56,792 nt of DNA from Limibacillus sp. (GTDB lineage Bacteria > Pseudomonadota > Alphaproteobacteria > Kiloniellales > CECT-8803): the NCBI GenBank assembly GCA_037379885.1, contig JARRJC010000031.1:1-56792 (forward strand), given 5' to 3'. The stretch's first letter is position 1. Each line of letters starts with the position of its first letter. The notes under the pieces are model-generated. The model did no database searches and was not told the origin of the DNA. It saw only the letters and a program-made list of their open reading frames with translations. Positions 16,108-24,876 of the stretch are shown here, piece after piece. A program made the translations under genes and the position numbers.

Positions 16108-17382
16108 TCACGCCGGAAAGGTCTTTGGGAAACGCTCTGCCTTTTCCGCGAGAAAGGCCGTTTCGGAATCATAGAGACCCAGGCGGCCCAGAAGGGCGCT
16201 GGTCGTCTCGCCGGCGGCCTGGGCTTCTTTGAACAAACTGCGCGACAAGGCCCAATCCTGGGCGCGCTGCGCCAGCCGGGCCTTGCAGAAAAGCAGCAGA
16301 GTGAGCGTGAAGGGCAGGCGGCGAAGGTCTTCGGGCGAGGGGGGATCGCTGAGCAACGCTCTCCAGCTGGCCGGGTCCGGCTCCAGATCGATGCCCCAGT
16401 TGGCGGCAAGGTCTTCTTGGGAGCGTTTGACGCCTGCTTCCACCTCTCCCCAATCTCCGGTTCCAAGCGCCAGCATCAGGCGGCGGGCCCGGAAACCGCG
16501 GGCGAAAAGAGGGGAGTCCGGCGGGCTTTCGCAGCGCTGCGTCAGGTAGTCCAGGTAGAGCTTCTGGGCATCCTGGGGATCGCGCCGCTGCGGGGCCTGG
16601 GCGCTGGCGCAGGCCAGGAGTTGGCCACCCTCGGCCGTGACCTCCACGAAGGCAAAGCCTGCGCGCCGCAACATCTGCTCCAAGGCCGAAGCACTGAAGA
16701 GCTGAAGATGTTCGGGCGGAGCGAGCAGACGCAAGACCAAGGCTTCGGTCGCCTCCTCGTCGATGAGCGCGCCGTTGGGCGTCGACAGGAACAACACACC
16801 CTCGTCGGTCAGACAACTGCGGAAGCCTTGAAGCAGCGACAGCGGCGCTTCCAGGTGCTCGATCAGCTCCCACGCCTGGATGACATCGAAGGGTCCGCCA
16901 AGCCGTGGGTCGGCGGGCTCGAAGATATCGTTGATCAGGGAGAAGCCCAGAGCTTCTGCTGCTTTGGCGGAATCCCCCGAGGGGTCCACCCCCAGCGCCT
17001 CCGCGCCCAGGAATTTCTGCGCGAAGTCGGCGCCGATGCCGATGCCGCAACCGACGTCGAGCACCCGCCGCGGCGTGGGTGCGGCGAGCGCGCGCAGACC
17101 GTAGCTTTGCGTGTCGAAGGCGCAAAAGAACTCGATTGAACCGCGCAGCGCCAGCTCTTCGGTAAGGCTGCGCAGCTCACCGGAGTCCTCAGGCCCCTTC
17201 GAGCAGCGCTCCGAGAGCAGGCTATGGCAACGGTCACAGCGATGGTAGTTGAGCCAGGGTGTCGCCGCTCCCGATAGTTGGATGGAGAGCAGATAGGCAT
17301 GACCGCCCGCCGATCCGCAGATCGGGCAGTCCGTCTTCGCATCCGCCAGGGACAGATGCCTGACCCGCGCTTCACCCTGCAT
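16108..17382 (-). CDS. Zinc-ribbon SAM-dependent methyltransferase (copy 1)
   Basis: A 424-residue protein with three parts: an N-terminal four-cysteine zinc ribbon (CPICGSAGG at about residue 20 and CDRCHS at about 52), a class I SAM-binding domain (VLDVGCGIGIGADFA, with the acidic loop in ALGVDPSGD), and a helical C-terminal region of about 150 residues without a recognised family. The motif IQAWELIEHLEAPLSLL is the usual post-II segment. It is paralogous to the gene just upstream (same architecture and many identical blocks) and starts 11 bp inside its end. It faces the WD40-cytochrome gene tail to tail, with stops 5 bp apart. Substrate unknown; a glycan methyltransferase is one option. 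Confidence 0.85.
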   Translation of the reverse strand: MQGEARVRHLSLADAKTDCPICGSAGGHAYLLSIQLSGAATPWLNYHRCDRCHSLLSERCSKGPEDSGELRSLTEELALRGSIEFFCAFDTQSYGLRALAAPTPRRVLDVGCGIGIGADFAQKFLGAEALGVDPSGDSAKAAEALGFSLINDIFEPADPRLGGPFDVIQAWELIEHLEAPLSLLQGFRSCLTDEGVLFLSTPNGALIDEEATEALVLRLLAPPEHLQLFSASALEQMLRRAGFAFVEVTAEGGQLLACASAQAPQRRDPQDAQKLYLDYLTQRCESPPDSPLFARGFRARRLMLALGTGDWGEVEAGVKRSQEDLAANWGIDLEPDPASWRALLSDPPSPEDLRRLPFTLTLLLFCKARLAQRAQDWALSRSLFKEAQAAGETTSALLGRLGLYDSETAFLAEKAERFPKTFPA

Positions 17383-18664
17383 GGGCCGACATCTCCTCGG
17401 CGAAAGCAGCGGCCCGCTCGGTCAGCCGCGCCAGCATCACGTCCATCAATCCGAGCGGCGACAGACTCGCCTGCGTAAAGCGTCCGGCGGCAGCCGAAAG
17501 CATGAAAAGAGACACAGCCCTCTCCTTGTCCTGGCTGCGCTGCGCCTGCCGCGCCTGGGCGAAGATCACCAGAGCCAGGGGAATCGGAAGCCCGGTCAGC
17601 TTTTCCGGCGACGGCGGCGACGCGAAGAGCGTGGCAAGCCGTTCCGAATCCCTCTCCAGGATGATGTTCCAGCAGCGCTCGAGGTCCCGGTCGAACCAGG
17701 CGAGCAGGGCGTCGACCTCGCGCCAGCCGCCCTCCGACAGGGCCTGGAACAGCCGCCGGGCCTGGAAGCCCCGCTTGAAGTCGCCGCCGTCCGGCAGTGT
17801 GGCCGCGCGGCGCTCCAGATAATCGCGGTAGAGCGCCCAACCTTCCTCCGCTGAGCATCTCTCCGGCAGAACCTCCCCGGCCGCCACGACGATCTGGTCG
17901 CCGATGCGTTCGGCCTCGACCTCTTTGAAACCGGCCGCCCGGAGCAGCGAAACCAGGGCGCGTTCGCTGAAGAGGTGCAGGTGGCTAGGCGGCGCCAGCG
18001 CGCCGATCACTTGCGCGGGGTCGGCGTCGCGCGTGACGGCCTCCGCCGCTGGCGTGGAGAGCAGCAGCAGCCCTTCCGGGCTCAATTGGCTGCGAAAGGA
18101 TTCGATCATGGCGCGGGGTCGTTCCAGATGCTCGATCAACTCCCAGGCCTGGATCAGGTCGAAGGGGCCGCCCGCCGGCGGGGCGGAGGGATCGTAGTAG
18201 GCCTCGATCAGCGGAAAGGAGAGGGCTTTGGCGGCGTAGGCCGCGTCTTCGGAGGGATCGATCCCGGTCGCCTGGCAGCCGTAGAGGATCGACGCGCAAT
18301 CCGGCCCGACACCAAGCCCGCAGCCTACGTCCAGCATGCGCTCGGGCCGGAACCCGCGAAAGCTGCGCAGGCCATAGATCTGGCGGCCAAAGGAACAGAA
18401 GAGCTCCACCGCGGTCCGCCGTGCGAGTTGCCCGGCGAGGGCGCCGTAAGGGGAGGCCTGCCGGTGCAGCCCGACATCGCCCTTTCCCGTCAGGCTCGCG
18501 CAATCCGGGCAGCGGAAGAAGCTCAGCCAAGGCCCGGTTTCACCCGCCCTGACCAACGCCAGCTCGAACGGCTGCGCGCCATGGCGTCCGCAGCCCTGAC
18601 AGGTCAGCTCCGCCGAGGCGGGGCCGTCATAGCTGATCCGGGACTGTCCGGCAGGTGTATCCAA
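17372..18664 (-). CDS. Zinc-ribbon SAM-dependent methyltransferase (copy 2)
   Basis: A 430-residue paralogue of the downstream gene. The N-terminal cysteines are CQGCGRHGAQPF (about residue 23) and CPDCAS (about 53). The SAM domain reads MLDVGCGLGVGPDCASILYG then ATGIDPSED, and IQAWELIEHLERPRAM matches copy 1 almost exactly. The C-terminal region (FKRGFQARRLFQALSEGGW, then SPEKLTGLPIPLALVIFAQAR) aligns with copy 1 as well. The pair is therefore an old tandem duplication, translationally coupled through an 11 bp overlap. The 216 bp between this start and the 42-residue gene at 18881 holds no other gene and must contain divergent promoters. Confidence 0.85.
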   Translation of the reverse strand: MDTPAGQSRISYDGPASAELTCQGCGRHGAQPFELALVRAGETGPWLSFFRCPDCASLTGKGDVGLHRQASPYGALAGQLARRTAVELFCSFGRQIYGLRSFRGFRPERMLDVGCGLGVGPDCASILYGCQATGIDPSEDAAYAAKALSFPLIEAYYDPSAPPAGGPFDLIQAWELIEHLERPRAMIESFRSQLSPEGLLLLSTPAAEAVTRDADPAQVIGALAPPSHLHLFSERALVSLLRAAGFKEVEAERIGDQIVVAAGEVLPERCSAEEGWALYRDYLERRAATLPDGGDFKRGFQARRLFQALSEGGWREVDALLAWFDRDLERCWNIILERDSERLATLFASPPSPEKLTGLPIPLALVIFAQARQAQRSQDKERAVSLFMLSAAAGRFTQASLSPLGLMDVMLARLTERAAAFAEEMSAHAG

Positions 18665-18880
18665 GGCGTTGCTTCACTCTCTGACGGGATCGAGGGTCGG
18701 TGCGCGCGCAAGACTCAAAGGGGAAATCAAGCAGAAAGCGCATGCTAGCAAAGCCCTGGAGCCAGGCAAAGCCGCTCGGCCGATAGACTCTTGTGCTGCG
18801 GGCCGCAAAGCGACATATCTATGGGAACGCGTGGCGTTACGCAGGACCGCGCCGTGGAACGAAATGAAAGGGATGAGACC

Positions 18881-19009
18881 ATGAAGGCATTTGTCGCAGG
18901 GACCCTGGCGGCCGTCATCATCGCGGTGGGCGCCGCAATCGCGCTGGATAGTCTCGGTCTCTCGAGCGAGGCGGTCTATTCGACCGACAACGTCCGGCTC
19001 GGCCAGTAA
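18881..19009 (+). CDS. 42-residue single-helix membrane protein
   Basis: MKAFVAGTLAAVIIAVGAAI at the N-terminus is one membrane helix with a short positive start; the tail ends STDNVRLGQ. AAAGGGATGAG precedes the ATG. Small proteins of this form, with an MKAF-hydrophobic stretch and a polar tail ending in S-V-R-L-like residues, are, to my recollection, widespread conserved hypotheticals in Alphaproteobacteria. It stands alone between divergent and convergent neighbours, with its stop 6 bp from the convergent ankyrin gene's stop. Function unknown. Confidence 0.7.
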   Translation: MKAFVAGTLAAVIIAVGAAIALDSLGLSSEAVYSTDNVRLGQ

Positions 19010-19015
19010 GGCGGG

Positions 19016-20113
19016 TTACTCCTTCGCCTCTGCCTCGCGCAGCAGCGTGAGGATTGCATCTTCCCCGATCATCTCCGCCGCCTCAAAGGCGGTCCAGCCG
19101 TCCTTGGCGACCGGCTTGGTGCTGGCGCCGGCTTCCAGCAGCAGACGAACCATGTCGTAGTCGCCCCGGTTCGCGGCGAACATCAGCGCGGTGTTCCCGC
19201 TTTCCACGGCCGGTGCGTTGACGTCCGCCCCCGCCGCGATCAGGCGTTGGGCGGCGTCATGCTGCCCGGTGCGCGCGGCTTCCAAGAGAGGCGGCCGTCC
19301 CTCGCGGCCTGGCGCGTCCGGGTCCGCGCCCAGTTCCAAGAGCCGTTCCAGAGAGGAGCGAATCCCCCAATAGGCGGCGATGCCGAGCGCTGTCGCGCCC
19401 TCGGGCCCGCGCGCGTTCAGGTCCAGCCCGAGCTCGGCGAGCCGGGTGAGGGTGCGCGGCGATTCCGCCTGCACGGCCAGATGCAAGGCGCCGGAGCCGT
19501 CGTTCAGCCGCGCCGCCGGGTCGGCCCCCGCCTCCAGCAGGAAATCCAGCGCGGGCCGGTTGCCCCGGCTGGCGGCGGCCAGAAAGGGCGTCATGCCGTC
19601 GTCCGCGCTGGCGTTCACCTGGGCGCCCCGCGCCAGAAGCTCGGGGATGAGCGGGAAGGCCAGGGGCTCGAAGGAGGCCTCGATCAGGGCTGTGTTGCCG
19701 TCGCGTCCATCGCGGGATTCGATGTCCGCCCCGGCGTCCAGAAGGGCGGCCAGGGCGGGCTTGTTGCCGCTTTGCGCGGCGATGTGCAGCGGCGTGCGCT
19801 CGAAGTCGCGGTCGCGCGGCTCCACCTCGGCCCCGGCGTCGATCAGGACCCGGACCACCTCGGCGCTGCCCGCCGCAGCCGCCACGTGCAGAGGACGCCG
19901 GCCCGAGGGGTCCTCGGCCTCGATCTCAGCGCCCCGCTCCAAGGCGAAGGCTGCGAGTTCGGCATTGTTCTCCGCTGCGGCCTGGAACAGCGCGACGGTG
20001 GGGACCGACGGCTCTTCCTGAGCCTGCGCGGGGGCTGGAAGCATCAGGAGAGCGAGGCTCAGCAGCGCTGCCGCGAGAGCTCCGCCCCAGCGAGACTGGC
20101 GTGGGTCACCCAA
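19016..20113 (-). CDS. Exported ankyrin-repeat protein
   Basis: A 365-residue protein with a signal peptide (LAAALLSLALLMLPAPAQAQ) followed by nine consecutive ankyrin repeats covering nearly all of the mature chain (for example PLHVAAAAGSAEVVRVLIDA and ALMFAANRGDYDMVRLLLEA). Periplasmic ankyrin proteins in Proteobacteria are linked to oxidative-stress protection next to catalase genes; whether that applies here is unknown. I place the start at the TTG at 20113, with CGGAG 8 bp upstream inside the fdsA stop region; a longer frame from 20191 would overlap fdsA. It is therefore translationally coupled to fdsA, with a 4 bp gap. Confidence 0.85.
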   Translation of the reverse strand: MGDPRQSRWGGALAAALLSLALLMLPAPAQAQEEPSVPTVALFQAAAENNAELAAFALERGAEIEAEDPSGRRPLHVAAAAGSAEVVRVLIDAGAEVEPRDRDFERTPLHIAAQSGNKPALAALLDAGADIESRDGRDGNTALIEASFEPLAFPLIPELLARGAQVNASADDGMTPFLAAASRGNRPALDFLLEAGADPAARLNDGSGALHLAVQAESPRTLTRLAELGLDLNARGPEGATALGIAAYWGIRSSLERLLELGADPDAPGREGRPPLLEAARTGQHDAAQRLIAAGADVNAPAVESGNTALMFAANRGDYDMVRLLLEAGASTKPVAKDGWTAFEAAEMIGEDAILTLLREAEAKE

Positions 20114-20117
20114 GCGG

Positions 20118-22889
20118 CTACTCCGCGGCCACCTTGTCGCCCAGCGCTTCGATCTTGGCCGCGCAGAACTTGAACTCCGGGATCTTCCCATAGGGATCGA
20201 GCTTCGGGTTGGTCAGCAGGTTGGCTGCGGCCTCGGTGAAGCAGAAGGGGATGAAGACCATTCCCTCCGGCACGTCGCCGTCGGCGCGCAGGGTGATGGT
20301 CACCTCTCCGCGGCGCGTGGCGACCTTGATCTTCCCGCCGGGTTCGACGCCGATGCGCTTGACCTCCCGCGGGTTGACCGCTGCCACCGCCTCGGGCTCC
20401 AGAGCGTCCAGGTTGCCCGCGCGCCGAGTCATGGCCCCGGTGTGCCAGTGTTCCAGCAGGCGCCCGGTGGTCAGCACCCAGGGGAACTCGACGTCCGGCA
20501 GCTCGTCGGGCGGCAGCAGCTCCGTCGGCACCAGCTTGCCGCGCCCGCTCTTGGTCGGGAAAGCCTCGCCGAAGATGATCTCGTTGCCCGGCTTGTCGGG
20601 GGCGTCGCAGGGGTAGGTGACCGCTTCTTCGCGCTCCAGCCGCTCCCAGGTGATGTTGTTGAGCGAGGGCATGGCCTGCTTCATCTCGGCGAAGACGTCC
20701 CAGGGGCCCTCGTAGGACCAATCCAGCCCCATGCGCTTGGCGATCTCGGTGGTGATCCACCAGTCCTGGCGGGCGTCGCCCGGCGGCGGCACGGCGGGAC
20801 GGGCGATCTGCACCTGACGGTTGGTGTTGGTGAAGGTGCCCCACTTCTCGGCATGGGCCGAGGCCGGTAGGATGACGTCGGCGTGCCAGGCGGTTTCGGT
20901 CATGAAGATGTCCTGCACCACCAGGTGTTCCAGCTTGGCCAGCGCCTGGCGGGCGTGTTTCTGGTCGGGGTCGGACATGGCCGGGTTTTCGCCCAGGATG
21001 TACATGCCCTTGATCTGGTCCGCGAGGATGGCGTCGACGATCTCGACCACCGTCAGGCCCTTGTCTCCATCGAGCTCGGTGCCCCAGAAGTCCTCATAGA
21101 ACTTCTTGATGCCCTCGTCGCCCACCGCCTTGTAGTCCGGATAGACCATGGGGATGAGGCCGGCGTCGGAGGCGCCCTGCACGTTGTTCTGACCGCGCAG
21201 CGGATGCAGGCCCGTGCCGGGCCGCCCGACCTGTCCCGTGGTCAGCGCCAGCGAGATCAGGCAGCGCGCGTTGTCGGTGCCGTGGGTGTGCTGGGAAATG
21301 CCCATGCCCCAGAAGATGATGGAGTTCTGGGCGGTCGCGTAGCTGCGCGCCACGTCGCGGATGACCGCTGCTGGAATCTCGCAGACCTTCTCCATCTCCT
21401 CGGGCGGGAAGGCCTTCACGCGCTCGGCCAGTTCCTCGAAGCCCTCTGTGTGGGCCTGGATGTACTGCTTGTCGTAGAGCTCTTCCGTCACGATCACGTT
21501 CAGCATGGCGTTCAAGAGCGCGACGTCGGTGCCCGGCTTGAACTGCAGCATCGCGGTCGCATAGCGGCTGAGCGCATGCTTGCGCGGGTCCAGCACGTAG
21601 AGCTTGGCGCCGCGCTTGGCCGCCTGCTTCAGATAGGTGGCGGCGACCGGGTGGTTCTGTCCGGGGCGCGCGCCGATCACGATGATGCAGTCCGCCTTCT
21701 CGGCCGCGCGGAAGGGCGCGGTCACCGCGCCGGAGCCGATGCCCTCCATCAGGGCGGCGACGGAGGAGGCATGGCAGAGCCGCGTGCAGTGGTCGACGTT
21801 GTTGGTGTGGAAGCCCTGGCGGATCAGCTTCTGGAACAGATAGGCCTCTTCGTTCGAGCCCTTGGCCGAGCCGAACCCGGCGATGCCCTTGGGGCCGTGC
21901 TCCTCATAGACCTTCTTCAGGCCGGCGGTCGCGCGCTCCAACGCCTCTTCCCAGCTGGCCTCGCGGAAGTGGGTGAGGGGGTTGCCGTCGGCCACCTTGT
22001 CGTCCCAGGCCTTGGGCGCGTCCTCGCGGCGGATCAGCGGCTTGGTCAGGCGGTTGGGGTTGTGGATGTAGTCGAAGCCGAAGCGGCCCTTGACGCAGAG
22101 CCGGTTCTCGTTCGCCGGGCCGTTACGCCCGTCGACCTGGACGACCTTGTCGTCCTTCACGTGGACGGTGGTCTGGCAGCCGACGCCGCAATAGGGGCAG
22201 AGGCTGTCCACGGTCTTGTCGGAATAGACGCTGCGCTTGCCGGTCTCGTCGAGAAGGTTGGCTTCCATCAGCGCGCCCGTGGGGCAGGCCTGCACGCACT
22301 CGCCGCAGGCCACGCAGGTCGACTCGCCCATGGCGGAATCGAAGTCGAAGATGATCTGCGCCTTGGAGCCGCGGTAGGCCATGCCGATCACGTCGTTGAC
22401 CTGCACTTCGCGGCAGGCCCTGACACAGAGATTGCAGTGGATGCAGGCGTCGAGATTGACGGCCATGGCCGGGTGGCTGTTGTCGATCACGGATCCTTCG
22501 GCCTTCGGAAAGCGGCTTTCGGTCACGCCCATGTCGGCGGCCCAGTGCCAGAACTTGGACTCCGGGTCGTGCGCGACCTCCCGCTTGGGCTGGTCGGCGA
22601 CCAGCAGCTCGAACACCATGTCGCGGGCCTTCTTGGCGCGCTCACTGGCGGTCTTGACCTTCATGCCCTCGGCGGGCTCGCGGATGCAGGAGGCGGCGAG
22701 CACCCGCTCGCCCTCGATCTCCACCATGCAGGCGCGGCAGTTGCCGTCCGCCCGGTAGCCGGGTTCCGGCTGGTAGCAGAGGTGCGGGATCTCCACGCCC
22801 TGGCGCTGGGCGACCTGCCAGATGGTCTCGCCCGCGGCAGCTTCGACTGTCTCGCCATTCAGCTCGAAAGTGATCTTGGTCTCGGCCAT
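20118..22889 (-). CDS. fdsA: NAD-dependent formate dehydrogenase alpha subunit
   Basis: A 923-residue cytosolic molybdenum formate dehydrogenase. In order: an N-terminal [2Fe-2S] ferredoxin domain (C38, C51, C54, C68), two [4Fe-4S] ferredoxin sets (C149/152/155/159 and C192/195/198/202), the catalytic-domain [4Fe-4S] site (C231, C234, C238, C265), the bis-MGD domain with Cys372-His373 as metal ligand (TRLCHASS), and a dinucleotide-binding C-terminus (LTTGRLLEHWHTG). It forms the formate-NAD oxidoreductase with the fused FdsG-FdsB encoded 6 bp upstream. It carries Cys rather than Sec and no Tat signal. No fdsD or fdhD gene is adjacent, which differs from Rhodobacter or Cupriavidus fds operons. 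Confidence 0.95.
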   Translation of the reverse strand: MAETKITFELNGETVEAAAGETIWQVAQRQGVEIPHLCYQPEPGYRADGNCRACMVEIEGERVLAASCIREPAEGMKVKTASERAKKARDMVFELLVADQPKREVAHDPESKFWHWAADMGVTESRFPKAEGSVIDNSHPAMAVNLDACIHCNLCVRACREVQVNDVIGMAYRGSKAQIIFDFDSAMGESTCVACGECVQACPTGALMEANLLDETGKRSVYSDKTVDSLCPYCGVGCQTTVHVKDDKVVQVDGRNGPANENRLCVKGRFGFDYIHNPNRLTKPLIRREDAPKAWDDKVADGNPLTHFREASWEEALERATAGLKKVYEEHGPKGIAGFGSAKGSNEEAYLFQKLIRQGFHTNNVDHCTRLCHASSVAALMEGIGSGAVTAPFRAAEKADCIIVIGARPGQNHPVAATYLKQAAKRGAKLYVLDPRKHALSRYATAMLQFKPGTDVALLNAMLNVIVTEELYDKQYIQAHTEGFEELAERVKAFPPEEMEKVCEIPAAVIRDVARSYATAQNSIIFWGMGISQHTHGTDNARCLISLALTTGQVGRPGTGLHPLRGQNNVQGASDAGLIPMVYPDYKAVGDEGIKKFYEDFWGTELDGDKGLTVVEIVDAILADQIKGMYILGENPAMSDPDQKHARQALAKLEHLVVQDIFMTETAWHADVILPASAHAEKWGTFTNTNRQVQIARPAVPPPGDARQDWWITTEIAKRMGLDWSYEGPWDVFAEMKQAMPSLNNITWERLEREEAVTYPCDAPDKPGNEIIFGEAFPTKSGRGKLVPTELLPPDELPDVEFPWVLTTGRLLEHWHTGAMTRRAGNLDALEPEAVAAVNPREVKRIGVEPGGKIKVATRRGEVTITLRADGDVPEGMVFIPFCFTEAAANLLTNPKLDPYGKIPEFKFCAAKIEALGDKVAAE

Positions 22890-22895
22890 GGGTGA

Positions 22896-24611
22896 TCAGA
22901 GCTCCTCTGGGAAGTATTTGAGAGCGCAGAGCAGGGGGTTGGGCGCGGCCTGCCCGAGGCCGCAGATGGAGGCGTCGATCATCAGCTTCGACAGCTCCTG
23001 AAGCAGGGGCTGGTCCCATTCGGCCTCTTTCAGCAGCGCGACGGCCTTTTCCGTGCCGACGCGGCAGGGGGTGCACTGACCGCAGGACTCGTCCTCGAAG
23101 AAGCGCATGAGGTTCAGGACGGCGGCGCGGATCGAGTCCTTGTCCGAGAGCACCACGATGGCTGCGGAGCCGATGAAGCAGCCGTGTTCCTGAAGCGTGT
23201 CGAAGTCGAGCGGCACGTCGCCCAGGGAGGCGGGCAGGATGCCGCCCGATGCGCCGCCGGGGAGGTAGGCCTTGAAGCTGTGGCCTTCTTCCATGCCGCC
23301 GCAGTAGTCCTCGATCAGCTGTTTCATGGTGATGCCGGCGGGGGCCAGCTTCACGCCCGGCTCCTTGACGCGGCCCGAAACCGAGAAGGAACGCAGGCCC
23401 TTGCGGCCGTTCATCCCCTCGTCGGCGAACCAGGAGGCGCCGTTCTCCAGGATGTCGCGCACCCAGTGCAGCGTCTCGACGTTGTGGTTCAGGGTCGGAC
23501 GGCCGAAGAGGCCGACCTGGGCGATGTAGGGCGGGCGGTGGCGGGGCAGGCCGCGCTTGCCCTCGATGGACTCGAGCATCGCCGACTCCTCGCCGCAGAT
23601 GTAGGCCCCGGCGCCGCGCCGCAGTTCCAGCGGGCAGTGGGCGGTCAGGCCCTCCTCGGCGAGGCGCGCCATCTCCCGGCGCAGAATCTCCAGGACGGCG
23701 GGGTACTCGTCGCGCATGTAGACGTAGCCCGCCTCGCAGCCGACCGCCCAGGCGGCGATCAGCGTGCCCTCCAGGAAGCGGTGCGGGTCGCGCTCCAGAT
23801 AGTGGCGGTCCTTGAAGGTGCCGGGCTCGCCCTCGTCGCCGTTGACGGTCAGGAGGCGCGGTCCGGGCTGCTGGCGGACGATGCCCCACTTGCGCCCGGC
23901 CGGGAAGCCCGCGCCGCCCAGGCCGCGCAGGTTGGAGTCCGAAAGGGTCTTGATGACCTCCTCGGCGTCGCGCTCGCCCGACAGGCAGGCGCGCAGCAAC
24001 TGGTAGCCGCCCTCCGCGACATAGGCGTCGAGGTCCTTGTAGGCCGGGATCTCGGGGTGGAAGTGCTGCCCGGCGATCGTCTCGGCGATGCTCTCGACAG
24101 TGGCGGAATCGACATGGTTGTGCCCGACCTCGGCGGCGGGCGCGCAGTGGCAGCGGCCCATGCAGGGGGCGCGGAGCACCCGCACATCGGCGCCCAGACG
24201 CTCGGGCAGTTCGGCCAGCAGCTTCTCCGAGCCCATCATCTCGCAGGTGATGGAATCGCAGACGCGGACCGTGACGGCGGGCGGCGGCGTCTCGCCGTCC
24301 AGCACGATATCGAAGTGGGCGTAGAAGGAGGCGACCTCGTAGACCTCGGCCATGGGGATGGAGAGAGCCTGGGACAGCGCCTGCAGATGGCCCGCCGGCA
24401 GATGGCCGACGGCGTCCTGGATCAGGTGGAGGTATTCGATCAGCCGGTCGCGCCGCAGGGGCTGTTCGCCCTCCAGCAGCTTCGTCACCTCGGCCTCGGC
24501 GGCCTCCTCCAACTGGCGGCCCTTCGGAAAGCCTGGTTGAAAGCGGCGCCCGGAACCGGGGGGAATGCTGCGGTCGATGCCGCGTGCGCTGATGGCGTCG
24601 TCCATGGGCAT
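22896..24611 (-). CDS. fdsB: Formate dehydrogenase FdsG-FdsB fusion (NuoE-NuoF type)
   Basis: A 571-residue diaphorase subunit that combines two proteins usually encoded separately. Residues about 35-180 are a thioredoxin-like [2Fe-2S] domain (FdsG/NuoE) with C118, C123, C150 and C154. The rest is FdsB/NuoF: FMN/NAD site GLGGAGFPAGRKW and NGDEGEPGTFKDR, then CGEESAMLESIEGKRGLPR, an SLBB region, and the [4Fe-4S] site CGQCTPC (C510, C513, C516) plus a late Cys in ASICGLG. It passes electrons from FdsA to NAD+. It leads the minus-strand operon with fdsA. ATG at 24611; a second ATG lies two codons on. Confidence 0.94.
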   Translation of the reverse strand: MPMDDAISARGIDRSIPPGSGRRFQPGFPKGRQLEEAAEAEVTKLLEGEQPLRRDRLIEYLHLIQDAVGHLPAGHLQALSQALSIPMAEVYEVASFYAHFDIVLDGETPPPAVTVRVCDSITCEMMGSEKLLAELPERLGADVRVLRAPCMGRCHCAPAAEVGHNHVDSATVESIAETIAGQHFHPEIPAYKDLDAYVAEGGYQLLRACLSGERDAEEVIKTLSDSNLRGLGGAGFPAGRKWGIVRQQPGPRLLTVNGDEGEPGTFKDRHYLERDPHRFLEGTLIAAWAVGCEAGYVYMRDEYPAVLEILRREMARLAEEGLTAHCPLELRRGAGAYICGEESAMLESIEGKRGLPRHRPPYIAQVGLFGRPTLNHNVETLHWVRDILENGASWFADEGMNGRKGLRSFSVSGRVKEPGVKLAPAGITMKQLIEDYCGGMEEGHSFKAYLPGGASGGILPASLGDVPLDFDTLQEHGCFIGSAAIVVLSDKDSIRAAVLNLMRFFEDESCGQCTPCRVGTEKAVALLKEAEWDQPLLQELSKLMIDASICGLGQAAPNPLLCALKYFPEEL

Positions 24612-24634
24612 GGCTTTAATCTCTTCTCATCCCG

Positions 24635-24808
24635 TTAATAGTCTTCGGCATCCACCACCTCCAACTCTATGCGGCGGCGGTCGATCAGCACCTTCCCGGC
24701 GTTCTCGAAGTTCACCGTGATGCGGTCGCCGATGGCCGATTGGACCTGCCCCAATCCCCAGTCCGGTTGCTGGGGGTGGCGGACAATGGTTCCCGGTACC
24801 AGCTCCAC
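24635..24808 (-). CDS. DUF3553 small protein
   Basis: The reverse strand encodes 57 residues starting VELVPGTIVRHPQQPDWGLG, continuing with QVQSAIGDRITVNFENAGKV and ending EVVDAEDY. This is the full DUF3553 family core (a small SH3-like beta barrel with the WGLGQVQS and VNFENAGK signatures). The start is GTG at 24808, preceded by GAGAGAGAGG. It lies 23 bp upstream of fdsB on the same strand and divergent from chpT; DUF3553 genes beside chpT are, to my recollection, common in this group. Function unknown. Confidence 0.85.
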   Translation of the reverse strand: MELVPGTIVRHPQQPDWGLGQVQSAIGDRITVNFENAGKVLIDRRRIELEVVDAEDY

Positions 24809-24876
24809 TTTTCGGCAAACCTCTCTCTCCGGCCTTTTCGTGATGTTAGTCTATAGGTAACGTCGGCCATGCAAAC

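Noticed and set aside
20883-22895. 670-codon plus-strand frame opposite fdsA
   Set aside because: Same pattern: it mirrors codon structure of fdsA and has no recognisable protein features.
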